A DNA stretch of 64,000 nt from JAWKTM01 sp041399085 (GCA_041399085.1 JAWKTM010000021.1:1-64000), one strand, 5' to 3'; shown: positions 39,507-48,489, counted from the stretch's first letter. Made by a program: numbers and translations. Notes: generated by a model not told the origin, from the sequence alone.

Positions 39507-41672
39507 ATGTCGGCTCAGCCCAGCTTCACGATCTCGATGCGGGAATCGGACATCGCCGTCCTGACGTTCGATCTGCCGGACAAGAACGCGAATATCCTGT
39601 CCGTGCCGGTACTGGCTGAGCTGGAACAGCGGCTGGACGAAATCGCCGCTCTGCCGAATCTCGCGGGGTTGATCATTATTTCCGGCAAGCCGGGGATGTT
39701 TATCGCTGGCGCTGACATTCGCGAGTTCGCGGCGTCGATGGATATCACGCCGGAAAAGACGGTCGAGATGTGTCGGCGCGGGCAGTCGCTGTTCGGCCGC
39801 CTATCGTCGTTGCCGTGCGTGACAGTCGCGGCGATCGATGGCATTTGTGTCGGCGGCGGCGCTGAGTTGGCCGTATGGTGCGATCGCCGAATTATGTCGC
39901 ATTCCAGCAAGACGCAGATTGGCTTTCCCGAGGTCAAGCTAGGGCTGTTTCCCGGCTGGGGCGGCACGGCGCGGCTGCCGCGGATCGTCGGATTGGCGAA
40001 CGCGGTCGAGCTGATTACTACGGGCAATTCGCTCGACGCATCGGCGGCCTATCACATGGGCCTCGCTTCGACCGTGGCCCGAACGGACAAGCTATTGGAC
40101 GAAGCCGTTCGTTTGGTGCGCGACGAACAGAATACGAAACAATACGTGCGCGATCGCGAGCGATGGAGCGGCCCGGTTGAATACAGTCCGACGGAGTTGG
40201 CGTTCTTAGGCGCGACGGCATCGGCCATGATCCAGCGCGAGACCAAGGGACACTATCCGGCTCCGATGGCGGCGCTCGAAGTGATGGGCGAAGCGGCGAT
40301 GGTCGACTTGGAAACGGCGCTGCAAATGGAAGCCAAGGGAATGGCCAACCTGTTTGGCTCGCCGATCAACGCGGCTTTGATCAATGTCTTATTCCTCACG
40401 GATCGCAACAAGAAGGATAGCGGGATCGAGGGCGAGCCGATCCAGCCGCGATCGATCGCCAGCGTTGGCGTCATTGGATCGGGAATCATGGGCGGAGGCA
40501 TCGCCGCGGCGAATCTGAAACGCGGGTTGCCAGTCGTCATCACCGATGCCAATGCCGATGCGTTGGGCGCGGGCGTGCAGAAGATCATCGAAGAAGTCGC
40601 CTACAACCGCCACACGAAAAAGCCAGACGCCGAGCGTGCCATCGAGTTCAGCTCGAAGCTGAACCCCACGCATGTCGACAGCGAAATCGCCGCCTGCGAT
40701 TTGGTGATCGAAGCGATCATCGAAAAGCCCGACGTGAAGCGCGACTTGTACTCGCGGTTGGAACCGCAGATGAAGCCGGACGCGATTCTGGCGTCGAACA
40801 CTTCGACCATTCCGATCACCAAATTGGCCGAAGGACGTCAGCGGCCCGAGCAGTTCGTCGGCATTCACTTTTTCAATCCCGTGCGGCGAATGCAGTTGGT
40901 GGAAGTGATTCGCGGCGAGCGGACCAGCGACGCCACGGTCGCCACGGCGGTCGCTTATGCCAAGCAAATTGGCAAGATGCCGATCGTGGTGAACGACGGG
41001 CCGGGGTTTCTCGTGAATCGCCTGCTGTTTCCGTACATGAATGAATCGCTGGCCCTGTTGTGCGACGGCGCTTCGATCAAACAGGTCGACCGCGCGGCCA
41101 AGGCGTTCGGGATGCCGATGGGGCCGATCGAGTTGTACGACATGGTCGGTTTGGATACGGCGATGATGGCGGGACGCACGATGTGGGAAGCGTTCCCCGA
41201 GCTGATCTATTCGTCGCCGTTGTTGCCGGCGATCGTCAAGACCGGACGACTCGGGCAAAAGAACGGCCGCGGGTTTTTTAGCTACCAAAACAAAAAAGGC
41301 CGGCCGGAAGCGGATCCCGAAATCGAACAGATGATCGGCGTCTATCAAAAGCAGCCGCGAAAGATCGACGAGCAGGAAATCACGCACCGTCTGTTCTTGT
41401 CGATGCTGCTCGAAGCGACTCGCGTGCTGTCGGCCGGGATCGTGCGCGACGTGCGCGATATCGACTTGGGTTTGATCTTTGGCCTGGGATTCCCGCCGTT
41501 TCGCGGTGGATTGTTGTGGTGGGCCGATACGCTGGGAGCGGCGAAAATCGTCGAGCTGCTCAAGCCGCTGGAATCGCTTGGCCCGCGAATGCAGCCGACT
41601 CCGCTGCTGTTGAAGATGGCCGAGGAAGGCCGCAAGTTTTACGACGACCCGCACTCTTTTGCCACGAACTAA
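39507..41672 (+). CDS. fadJ: bifunctional enoyl-CoA hydratase / 3-hydroxyacyl-CoA dehydrogenase (FadB/FadJ type)
   Basis: 721 residues. The N-terminal crotonase domain (1-~190) has the oxyanion segments FIAGADIREFAA and GICVGGGAELAVWCD and the catalytic Glu in GFPEVKLGLFPGWGGTARLP. The Rossmann domain starts at GVIGSGIMGGGIAAANLKRG, followed by IEAIIEKPDVKRDLYSRLE, SNTSTIPI and the catalytic HFFNPVRRMQLVE. A C-terminal 3HCDH domain closes the protein. It catalyses the hydration and NAD+-dependent oxidation steps of fatty acid beta-oxidation in the cytoplasm. The thiolase gene follows at 14 bp, completing an operon. The gene symbol rests on family, not on FadB/FadJ discrimination. Confidence 0.93.
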   Translation: MSAQPSFTISMRESDIAVLTFDLPDKNANILSVPVLAELEQRLDEIAALPNLAGLIIISGKPGMFIAGADIREFAASMDITPEKTVEMCRRGQSLFGRLSSLPCVTVAAIDGICVGGGAELAVWCDRRIMSHSSKTQIGFPEVKLGLFPGWGGTARLPRIVGLANAVELITTGNSLDASAAYHMGLASTVARTDKLLDEAVRLVRDEQNTKQYVRDRERWSGPVEYSPTELAFLGATASAMIQRETKGHYPAPMAALEVMGEAAMVDLETALQMEAKGMANLFGSPINAALINVLFLTDRNKKDSGIEGEPIQPRSIASVGVIGSGIMGGGIAAANLKRGLPVVITDANADALGAGVQKIIEEVAYNRHTKKPDAERAIEFSSKLNPTHVDSEIAACDLVIEAIIEKPDVKRDLYSRLEPQMKPDAILASNTSTIPITKLAEGRQRPEQFVGIHFFNPVRRMQLVEVIRGERTSDATVATAVAYAKQIGKMPIVVNDGPGFLVNRLLFPYMNESLALLCDGASIKQVDRAAKAFGMPMGPIELYDMVGLDTAMMAGRTMWEAFPELIYSSPLLPAIVKTGRLGQKNGRGFFSYQNKKGRPEADPEIEQMIGVYQKQPRKIDEQEITHRLFLSMLLEATRVLSAGIVRDVRDIDLGLIFGLGFPPFRGGLLWWADTLGAAKIVELLKPLESLGPRMQPTPLLLKMAEEGRKFYDDPHSFATN

Positions 41673-41686
41673 CGAGCTGAACCGCT

Positions 41687-42844
41687 ATGAAAACTGCCGT
41701 TGTCGTTGATTGTGTTCGCACGGCGATCGGCCGCGCTCATCCCGAACGTGGTGTGTTCCGGCATGTGCGGAGCGATGATTTGGCCGTCGCTTGCGTGCGA
41801 GCGTTGATCGAGCGGACGGGCATCGCTCCCGCCGAGATCGAAGACGTCGTGATGGGCAACACCAATCAGACGTTGGAACAGGGAATGAACGCCGCGCGAA
41901 TGGTGGCGTTGATGTCGGGGCTGCCGGTCGAGTCGGCCGGGGCCACGATCAATCGGCTCTGCGGCAGCAGCTTGCAGGCGTTGCATCAAGCCGCCCATGC
42001 GATCATGGCCGGTTTCGAGGACGTGCAGATCGTCGGTGGCTTCGAGCACATGCAGCATCTGCCAATGGATCACGGGCTGGACATTAATCCGAAGCTGTAT
42101 CAGCGGACGTCGAAAGGCGCGTTGATGATGGGCGTGACGGCCGAGTTTCTGGCTCAGACGCAAGGCATCTCGCGCGAAGATCAGGATCGCTTCGCACTTG
42201 CCAGTCATCAAAAGGCCGCGGCCGCGCATGCCAACGGCGAATTCGCTCGCGAAATCGTGCCGGTCTATGGGCACGACGAGCATGGCCACCGCACGCGCGT
42301 GACGTTCGATCAATGTGTGCGAACCGACACGTCGCTCGAAGCGCTCGCCGCACTCGACCCGGCCTTCATGCCCAAGATCGGCACGGTGACGGCGGGCAAC
42401 AGTTCGCCGCTGAACGACGGCGCGGCCGCAATGCTGGTGATGTCACAGGAAAAGGCCGATGCGTTGGGGCTCAAGCCGATCGCGCGGGTGCGAGCCACGG
42501 CGGTCGCGGGTGTCGAGCCGTCGGTGATGGGGACTGGCCCCGTGCCGGCGGTGAAGAAGGTCCTGAAGCGAGCTGGCTTGGAGCTGTCCGACATTGATCT
42601 GTTCGAGCTGAACGAAGCTTTCGCAGCTCAATCGCTGGCCTGCATCCGTCGGCTCAAGCTGGACGAAGCGAAAGTGAATGTCCGCGGCGGTGCGATCGCC
42701 ATCGGCCATCCGCTGGGAGCCAGCGGCGCTCGCATCGCCACGACGTTGCTCAATGCGATGCAAGATCGCGATGCTACGCTGGGCGTCGCCACGATGTGCA
42801 TCGGCGGCGGACAAGGAATCGCGACAGTCTTCGAGCGGATTTAG
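41687..42844 (+). CDS. fadI: acetyl-CoA C-acyltransferase (thiolase)
   Basis: 385 residues of thiolase fold. The acylated nucleophile is Cys92 (NRLCGSSLQALHQAAHAIM), the catalytic His lies in GGAIAIGHPLGASGARI, and the second Cys in MCIGGGQGIATVFE. GMNAARMVALMSGLP and NAGNSSPLNDGA-like (TAGNSSPLNDGAAAML) motifs are present. It carries out thiolytic cleavage of 3-ketoacyl-CoA, the last step of beta-oxidation, and pairs with the upstream bifunctional enzyme (14-bp gap). A FadA/FadI-type degradative thiolase is more likely than a biosynthetic one because of this context. Confidence 0.92.
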   Translation: MKTAVVVDCVRTAIGRAHPERGVFRHVRSDDLAVACVRALIERTGIAPAEIEDVVMGNTNQTLEQGMNAARMVALMSGLPVESAGATINRLCGSSLQALHQAAHAIMAGFEDVQIVGGFEHMQHLPMDHGLDINPKLYQRTSKGALMMGVTAEFLAQTQGISREDQDRFALASHQKAAAAHANGEFAREIVPVYGHDEHGHRTRVTFDQCVRTDTSLEALAALDPAFMPKIGTVTAGNSSPLNDGAAAMLVMSQEKADALGLKPIARVRATAVAGVEPSVMGTGPVPAVKKVLKRAGLELSDIDLFELNEAFAAQSLACIRRLKLDEAKVNVRGGAIAIGHPLGASGARIATTLLNAMQDRDATLGVATMCIGGGQGIATVFERI

Positions 42845-42889
42845 GCTTCGCGCGGATTTAGCCTCGTCGACTGGTCTGAATCATCCCGG

Positions 42890-43642
42890 CTACATCACGT
42901 CAATCACGTGCGTGCCGGCGATGTAGTCGTGCAAGCAGCGTTTCTGCTCGCCCAGGATCATGGCCGAGTCCAGCAGGCCGAAGCCGGGCAGCATGTTCAA
43001 AGCGACTCGGACCCAATTGCGAAGCACGACGCCTTGCAAGAAGCCTGGGTTCTGGCCGTTGACCGTGACGATTCGCATTCGCAACAGCCACTTGCCGATC
43101 GTCTGGCCTTGCCCGGCGATCATGTTCCACTGGAACAGAATCAACGCGATGGGAATGAAGTACATCACGGCGAACACGTTCAGCTTGTGAATCGTCCACT
43201 GCGGATCGGCGGCCGCCTTGAGATCCAAATAGCCGGCCGTCCCCAACGCGAACATCAACATCATTCCGCCGGCAATCGCCCCGATTAGCAGCAGCGTGTC
43301 GACGATCATGCCCAGGAACCGCTTCAGCCGCGAGGCCGCAATCGCGTCGAACGACGTCATCTCGGACGGATCGACGTGCATTTGCCGTTTGACTTCGTTG
43401 CGAATTTCCGCGTCGGTCCACACCTTTTCCGGTTCGGCCGGGTTGTAGGCGTCCGCGTACAGAGCTTCGTCGGGAACATTCGCCGCTCGCTCGATCCGAT
43501 CGACGCTGGCTTCGGGAATGATCTGTTCCGCGCCGCAACTGCGGCAAATCGTGCAAGTGCCCGCGTCTTCAACCGGCGCGTAGGCAATTTGCCAACACTT
43601 CGTGCAGCGATACTCGAACTTCACAACCGTCGCGCAAGACAT
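42890..43642 (-). CDS. zinc-ribbon RDD-family membrane protein
   Basis: 250 residues. An N-terminal ribbon with CTKC and CRSC pairs (residues ~13-36) precedes an acidic linker and an RDD domain (~105-250). The defining RDD residues occur in ASRLKRFLGMIVDTLLLIGA (Arg and Asp). The helices TLLLIGAIAGGMMLMFALG, VFAVMYFIPIALILFQWNMI and the segment GQTIGKWLLRMRIVTVNG are typical. The role of RDD proteins is uncertain; some are Na+/H+ antiporters. It is convergent with the thiolase gene (45 bp). Confidence 0.88.
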   Translation of the reverse strand: MSCATVVKFEYRCTKCWQIAYAPVEDAGTCTICRSCGAEQIIPEASVDRIERAANVPDEALYADAYNPAEPEKVWTDAEIRNEVKRQMHVDPSEMTSFDAIAASRLKRFLGMIVDTLLLIGAIAGGMMLMFALGTAGYLDLKAAADPQWTIHKLNVFAVMYFIPIALILFQWNMIAGQGQTIGKWLLRMRIVTVNGQNPGFLQGVVLRNWVRVALNMLPGFGLLDSAMILGEQKRCLHDYIAGTHVIDVM

Positions 43643-44112
43643 CGTCGATCAAGCTCCACGTTCAACATAGAGGCCGCTCCATTCGGCGCGGCCAGGATTC
43701 GCGTCGCCGATTCGCTCGGCGTCCGCTTAGAAAAACTTACGCCGTCTTGCGCGGATTCCCGTTGGTCGTGCCGGAAAAACTCGGCGTGAGGATCGTCAAT
43801 GATTGCAATTGAACGGATTGTGTCGACAAACACGACACCGACATCCTGCCGCAAAGCGTAACTTCGCGGGCTGCGGAGCCACGGCGAGCGCCGCGGCGAG
43901 AACCGTCGCGGCTAGGCATCGCAGGCGGCGGCCAACGCATGGCCGATCGCGGCATTCGGCGATTCGCGGCGGGCTGGTGAAGCGTCTCGGTGTCTGATAG
44001 ATTTTTTCGGTCTGGAAGGGGCATTCGTAGCGGCCGGCGGGCTCCGCGAATTGCCTTCCGGCGAGCCGATTTGGCGTCACGAACGCATGAAACAGCAAGA
44101 TTCCCGAAGGGC
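43643..44112. other. divergent intergenic region
   Basis: 470 bp with short open frames on both strands but none with protein-like composition or a known family. No RNA gene or strong hairpin was recognised. Confidence 0.45.
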
Positions 44113-44682
44113 ATGGCGATGAAACAAGCGATTGCCGGCGTGGCTCCCGCTGATCTGGAAGAAGTCACCGTGATGACGGTCTATCCGTCGATCGCCCGAT
44201 ATGCCGTGGGTCGGATGTTGGGCCAAGCTTATTCGATCAACGCGGGCGTTTCCGTCTTCACGGTCGGCAATTTTATCGCGTTGTTGTCGATCCCCGTGGC
44301 TTTGGCTCTCTACTTCTATCGCCTCAAGCCGTCCGTGTTCGGCATCTCGCTGCATGGCGTGTTCTACACGATCACCAACCGCCGCATCATGGAACGCCGC
44401 AACGAAATTCGCGGCGGCGATGGTTTTCCGTACATGCGATTCTTGTTTGGCGTCGAGACGAAATCCGTGATGCTGGACCGCTTCGATTCGATCGAGGTGG
44501 TGCGTCGCCCCGGTCAAGCTTGGTTTGATGCGGGCGATTTGGTTTTCCGCCAGGGACAGACGGAAACGTTCCGGTTGGAAGGCGTTTCCCGGCCCGAAGC
44601 TTTCCGGGCGACTTGCATGAAGTCGTGCATGTCTTACGTCGGTGTCCAAGCCGCTTTGAAGCAGCAGTTGGCCACGGCTTAA
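44113..44682 (+). CDS. bacterial PH-domain-like membrane protein
   Basis: 189 residues from ATG 44113 (MAMKQAIAGVAPADLEEVTV), preceded by gaaggg. One or two hydrophobic segments (VFTVGNFIALLSIPVALALY) lead into a bPH2-like beta domain (YTITNRRIMERRNEIRGGDG, SVMLDRFDSIEVVRRPGQAW, DAGDLVFRQGQTETFRLEGV). A soluble helix ends the protein. Function unknown; PH-like membrane proteins often scaffold envelope complexes. Confidence 0.78.
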   Translation: MAMKQAIAGVAPADLEEVTVMTVYPSIARYAVGRMLGQAYSINAGVSVFTVGNFIALLSIPVALALYFYRLKPSVFGISLHGVFYTITNRRIMERRNEIRGGDGFPYMRFLFGVETKSVMLDRFDSIEVVRRPGQAWFDAGDLVFRQGQTETFRLEGVSRPEAFRATCMKSCMSYVGVQAALKQQLATA

Positions 44683-44687
44683 CGCGA

Positions 44688-44795
44688 CCGGCAGATAGGA
44701 AAATCCAGCACGCGGCGCAAGCGGTTGGATTCGCCGACACACTCGCTCGCGCGTCGTGCTCGTATCTCGGCATCTTCTCAGCTTCCGGCTTGTCG
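44688..44795. repeat. planctomycete-type dispersed hairpin repeat, copy 1
   Basis: About 105 bp bounded by gaccggcagataggaaaa and cttctcagcttccggc, with the core cgacacactcgctcgcgcgtcgtgctcgtat. It matches 46745-46860 closely (core cgacacactcgctggcgcgt). The ends are inverted relative to one another, so the unit can fold. On the minus strand it gives the spurious peptide start MPRYEHDARASVS. Confidence 0.75.
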
Positions 44796-45012
44796 TTTAA
44801 CGGCGTGCCCATCGGGCCGCCTGTATTGTTTGCCGGGCCGTTGGCCACGCGGTTAAACAGTATTTCCGCTTTGTCGTTTAACGGCGTGCCCCGGGCCGCC
44901 TGTATTTGCGGGCCGATGGCCGCGCGGTTAAACGAGTATTTCGCTTTGTCGTTTAACGGTGCCCATCGGGCCGCCTGTTTGCGCGGGCCGATGGCCGCGG
45001 GTAAGTGGTTAA
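44791..45012. repeat. three tandem ~75-bp hairpin units
   Basis: Three imperfect copies, each opening tgtcgtttaacggcgtgccc or a close variant (44791, 44871, 44947) and closing ggccgatggccgcgcggtta followed by aac. Opening and closing arms are inverted repeats (gtttaacggcg against cgcgcggttaaac), so each unit forms a long stem with an 11-nt loop near cgcctgtattt. The array lies 12 bp from the end of rsmE on the opposite strand. Confidence 0.8.
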
Positions 45013-45024
45013 ACGAGGGAATTG

Positions 45025-45771
45025 TTATGGGACAATTCCTGAGCGGCTGGTTCGGCCCAGCGTCACGGCGGCCGCGATGGCGACGGCGGCGGTTTCAATG
45101 CGTAGAACGCGCGGCCCGAGATCGACCAGCGTCGCTCGCAGTTCGACGGCGCGTTGGATTTCCGCTTCGCTAAAACCCCCTTCGGGACCAACGATCGCCC
45201 GCAACGCACCGCCGGGGTTCTGGTCGTCGAGCAACTCGCGCAGCGGTCGAGCCGCGTGGTTGTGCAGTGCCGGGTGAGCGAGCCAGCAAGACGCTTCGGC
45301 CGCCGAGATTGCCTGCTCCAAACTCACCGGCTCGACAATCTCCAACAGCCGATTGCGACCGCATTGCTTGCTCGCTTCGATGACCGTCCGCCGCAGGCGT
45401 TCGAGCGCCTTGTCGGTTGGCTGAGCGACGCCGCGCTCGGTTTCTAGCGGCACAAGGCGACTGGCGCCGAGCTCGGTGAGCTTCTCGACAAGCCAGCGTT
45501 GACGGTCCCCCTTGGGCAACGCCACGGCCAGCGTCAGATCGAACGGCAGCTCGCGATCGACGGCCTCCCGCGACAGCACGGCCAGCTCGACTTCGCCCCG
45601 CCGCGGCCGTTCGATCCGAGCTTCAAACTCGTGCCCGCTGCCGTCGAACAACGTGACTTGCTCGCCCACCTTGGCTCGCATCACATGCAGCAAATGATGG
45701 GCTTCGGCGTCCACCAACGTGGCGACCGCCGCGTCCCGAATCGGAGACTCAACGAAATAGCGTCGACTCAT
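45025..45771 (-). CDS. rsmE: 16S rRNA (uracil-1498-N3)-methyltransferase
   Basis: 248 residues from ATG 45771 (MSRRYFVESPIRDAAVATLV); the longer frame upstream is not family sequence. An N-terminal PUA-like domain (HHLLHVMRAKVGEQVTLFDG) is followed by a SPOUT methyltransferase domain with LALPKGDR-like AVALPKGDRQRWLVEKLTEL, IEASKQCGRNRLLEI, the knot loop IVGPEGGFSEAEI and the closing LGPRVLRIETAAVAI. It methylates U1498 of 16S rRNA in assembled 30S subunits. It is divergent from the ATPase gene across 106 bp. Confidence 0.95.
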   Translation of the reverse strand: MSRRYFVESPIRDAAVATLVDAEAHHLLHVMRAKVGEQVTLFDGSGHEFEARIERPRRGEVELAVLSREAVDRELPFDLTLAVALPKGDRQRWLVEKLTELGASRLVPLETERGVAQPTDKALERLRRTVIEASKQCGRNRLLEIVEPVSLEQAISAAEASCWLAHPALHNHAARPLRELLDDQNPGGALRAIVGPEGGFSEAEIQRAVELRATLVDLGPRVLRIETAAVAIAAAVTLGRTSRSGIVP

Positions 45772-45877
45772 CGCGCGGCGACCGACTTTTTGTAAAGAGT
45801 GGGACCGAGTCGTACCGATGACGAAAGCGATACGTTTTGTAACGATCGTAGCGACCGTCCGCGCGGGAAGGAACGAC

Positions 45878-46678
45878 ATGCATACGCAACATTGGGGATT
45901 GAACGACTCGCCGTTCAGCCCGAACTGTCTTGATTTCTTCCACGAAAGCCCGACTCATCAAGAGTCGTTGGCCCGGCTGCACTATCTGGTCGAGAACGGC
46001 CGACGGTTGGCGCTGTTGCTGGGCGAGATGGGAAGCGGCAAGTCGCTACTGTTGCGGCTGTTCGCCAATCAATTGCGTCAACAGTCTCGGCAGGTCGTCG
46101 AAATCAATTTGCTGGGCGTGGACGAGGACCAATTCTTGTTGACGTTGGCCGAGCGACTCGGAGCTCGCGTGACGGCCGGCGAGCCGCGTTTTGCCGTGTG
46201 GCGAAAGATCACCGACCGACTGGCGGCGAACCGGTATCAGCAATTGGATACGGTTTTGTTGCTGGACGAAGCGGGCGAAGCTGCCGCGGGCGTGCTCCAG
46301 CAATTGTTGCGGCTGATTCAATTCGGCGTTGAGTCCGCATGTGGTTTGTCGATCGTGTTGGCCACCTCGGGAAAGTCGGTGGGACGATTGGGTCCGCGTC
46401 TGTTGGATTTGGCCGAGTTGCGCGTGGAATTGGAAACCTGGAGTCCCGAGGAGACGGCCAGCTTTCTCCAGCAGAGCATGGCCAAGGCGGGCAGCGAACG
46501 TCCGCTGTTCGATGAGGCGGCGACCGCGCGGCTCCACCAACTTTCGCACGGCGTGCCCCGCCGCATTAGCCAACTGGCCGAACTGTCGTTGCTGGCCGGT
46601 GCGGGGCAACAGCTAAGCCACGTGGACGATCAGACGGTCGACTCTGTGTATCGCGAGCTAAGCGTGACCGGCGGTTAG
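45878..46678 (+). CDS. ExeA/GspA-like AAA ATPase
   Basis: 266 residues from ATG 45878, with ggaaggaa as ribosome binding site. Family start HWGLNDSPFSPNCLDFFHES, Walker A LGEMGSGKSLLLRLF (about 50-64), Walker B TVLLLDEAGEA near 130, and sensor-like VLATSGKSVGRLG. The C-terminal lid (HGVPRRISQLAELSLLAGAG) is typical of the ExeA/TnsC-like branch. The peptidoglycan-binding C-terminus of true ExeA is missing; only the ATPase part is present, as in many planctomycete paralogs. The role is unknown; related proteins work in type II secretion or DNA transposition. Confidence 0.85.
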   Translation: MHTQHWGLNDSPFSPNCLDFFHESPTHQESLARLHYLVENGRRLALLLGEMGSGKSLLLRLFANQLRQQSRQVVEINLLGVDEDQFLLTLAERLGARVTAGEPRFAVWRKITDRLAANRYQQLDTVLLLDEAGEAAAGVLQQLLRLIQFGVESACGLSIVLATSGKSVGRLGPRLLDLAELRVELETWSPEETASFLQQSMAKAGSERPLFDEAATARLHQLSHGVPRRISQLAELSLLAGAGQQLSHVDDQTVDSVYRELSVTGG

Positions 46679-46744
46679 GTTTCGATCCGACACAAATTCG
46701 CGATTTATCGTTCGGCCGCGTGCCTCGCGGGCTGCCTGGTTTTA
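46679..46744. other. spacer before repeat block
   Basis: Start of a 760-bp non-coding stretch that reaches to 47436. It holds the dispersed hairpin repeat, a six-copy tandem array and a low-complexity GC-rich block, listed next. No gene is supported anywhere in it. Confidence 0.5.
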
Positions 46745-46860
46745 GGCGACCGGCCGACAGAAAATACCAGCTTGCGCCGTAAGCAAGTGAGTTCGACGAC
46801 ACACTCGCTGGCGCGTCGTGCTCGTATTTCGGCAAGTTCTCATCTGCCGGTCATAGCCTC
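46745..46860. repeat. planctomycete-type dispersed hairpin repeat, copy 2
   Basis: Second copy of the unit at 44688-44795: gaccggccgacagaaaatac at one end and ctgccggtc at the other, core cgacacactcgctggcgcgt. The terminal arms are complementary (gaccggc/gccggtc). Confidence 0.78.
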
Positions 46861-46880
46861 AAGTCGCGACGAGTCGTTTC

Positions 46881-47110
46881 GTGCCAGTCACGGTTTCGCG
46901 ACGCGACCAGTTGTGTCGTGCCAGTCGCAGTTCGCGACACGCGTGAGCAGTTGTGTCATGCCAGTCGTAGTTTCGCGACATGCACGAACCAGTTGTGTCG
47001 TGCCAGTCGTAGTTTCGCGACACGCACGAACCAGTTGTGTCATGCCAGTCGCAGTTTCGCGACCACGCTGTCGTTGTGTCGGTGCCAGTCGCGAATTTCG
47101 CGACACGCAA
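46881..47110. repeat. six-copy ~40-bp tandem repeat
   Basis: The motif tgccagtc recurs at 46882, 46919, 46959, 47001, 47043 and 47083 (spacing 37, 40, 42, 42, 40). The full unit is about ttgtgtcgtgccagtcgtag followed by tttcgcgacacgcacgaacca. All parts of the unit are repeated, so there are no unique spacers. The last copy contains the palindrome gtcgcgaatttcgcgac. Confidence 0.85.
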
Positions 47111-47436
47111 GTAGTTGATTTGGAACGACTTGCGACTTGCGGCGCCGACGCAGGTCTCCTGACGGCCGTCGCGGCTGGGTGGCACGCCAGATTCTTCGAT
47201 GGGCGTGGTTGGCGTTAACGCGGGGCGCCGGCAGGAGCCTCGTTCTCCCCGCGGCTCGGCGGCTGCTCTCGACGAGCGTTCGGCGCAGCTCGCGCGCTCG
47301 CGCTCGGCGCAGGTCTCCCGACCTCGCCGAAAGCGCCGACCGAAGGCCTCCCGGCAGCGCGTCGCATCTGGGGACTCGCTTCGCTCGACCACAGACACAA
47401 ATTCATCTTGGGTTAACGAGAGCCGGTTGGCAGGCT
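47111..47436. repeat. GC-rich low-complexity block with short repeats
   Basis: It contains gcaggtctcctgac (47150) and its variant gcaggtctcccgacc (about 47308), alternating gcgctcgcgctcggcgc, and one copy of cggcaggagcctcg (about 47230) that is also found inside the kinase-like gene at 52465-52581. No coding function is supported. Confidence 0.55.
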
Positions 47437-48285
47437 TTAGAGTCGGCTGACGTCGAACGGCTGGCCATCGTCTCGGCGGACGAAGTATTGGAAGACCGTG
47501 AAATCCACCGTAAAGGAAATGCCTCGCACGCTGCCGTCACTGAGTGCCGCGACTGAGACGCCGGGATGCGGGCCGCCGAATTGCCCGTCGACAATGTTGT
47601 CCGGAAAACTGGACAGAATCACATCCGGCTCGGGCGGCTTGCCACAGAAACGGACTAAGTCGTCGGCCCAACCGTAAGTGAACGCGTCTTCGTTGTCGCC
47701 GCAACAACCGCCGCTCTCCATGTAAGCGCGGTGAACTCGCGTTTCCTGCACCAGCAACGTATTAGCGGTGCCGTCCGTGATGTCGGCGAACCGTACCGTT
47801 CCGCGATCGCTGCGTTTCACAATGCCGTCGGACGAGCTGCCGTTTCGCCCACCGTTGGCGGCATAATCGCACTTGCCGAAGTTCGTGTACGGCCGCTCGG
47901 CCCGTCGAGTCGGACAGTAATACCCGCCGATCACCGTCTGCCGCAACTGCGTGTAGTTCGTGGTGCCTTGATCGTAGGCATTCGTTTGTTCGAGAAATGG
48001 AAGAATATGGTACGTCCACGCGTAGTTGCCCGTTTGGCCTTGATCGGCGCTGCAACAATTCGTGGGACCGTCGTGGCCGCCGAGCGGGAACGACTTGAAG
48101 GTGTCGTGGTAATTGTGAAAGGCCAAGCCAAGCTGCTTGAGGTTATTCGTGCAGCTCGATCGCCGCGCCGCTTCGCGAGCCGCTTGGACGGCAGGTAACA
48201 ACATGGCCACTAACACACCAATGATGGCGATCACAACCAGTAGCTCGACCAGCGTGAACGCTGGCCGACGACGAACGGACGACAT
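47437..48285 (-). CDS. DUF1559 prepilin-like protein
   Basis: 282 residues from ATG 48285 (MSSVRRRPAFTLVELLVVIA). The type IV prepilin N-terminus is followed by the DUF1559 block LLPAVQAAREAARRSSCTNN and QLGLAFHNYHDTFKSFPLGG. The ending HPGVSVAALSDGSVRGI is the family H-X9-DG signature. It shares ~45 identical N-terminal residues with the DUF1559 protein at 7113-8171 but diverges strongly after. A carboxypeptidase-regulatory-like lipoprotein gene lies 204 bp upstream on the same strand, repeating the pilin-lipoprotein association. Confidence 0.94.
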   Translation of the reverse strand: MSSVRRRPAFTLVELLVVIAIIGVLVAMLLPAVQAAREAARRSSCTNNLKQLGLAFHNYHDTFKSFPLGGHDGPTNCCSADQGQTGNYAWTYHILPFLEQTNAYDQGTTNYTQLRQTVIGGYYCPTRRAERPYTNFGKCDYAANGGRNGSSSDGIVKRSDRGTVRFADITDGTANTLLVQETRVHRAYMESGGCCGDNEDAFTYGWADDLVRFCGKPPEPDVILSSFPDNIVDGQFGGPHPGVSVAALSDGSVRGISFTVDFTVFQYFVRRDDGQPFDVSRL

Positions 48286-48489
48286 AAGGCACCTCGGATG
48301 AAATGAATGATGTGGTGCGGCTTGGCGCCGGTCGATCGTCCGGTGGCTGCCGCCGCATGACACGATCTAGCTTAATAATCCATCCAAGAAGTTACATGCC
48401 TGCTGAACGTGAAATCCATCCATCGTTGAGGTCGGCGGCAAGGATTGTTGGGCGAGGCGGCTGACTTCGAGCACTGATCGGAGCGTGAT

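Noticed and set aside
44387..44848. Minus-strand ORF starting with the repeat-derived MPRYEHDARASVS peptide
   Set aside because: Its N-terminal part is the dispersed hairpin repeat and the rest is antisense to the PH-domain gene. The same false peptide arises from the copy at 46745-46860.
46881..47110. CRISPR array
   Set aside because: Regular 40-bp periodicity, but the whole unit is repeated, spacing varies, there are no unique spacers and no cas genes are nearby.
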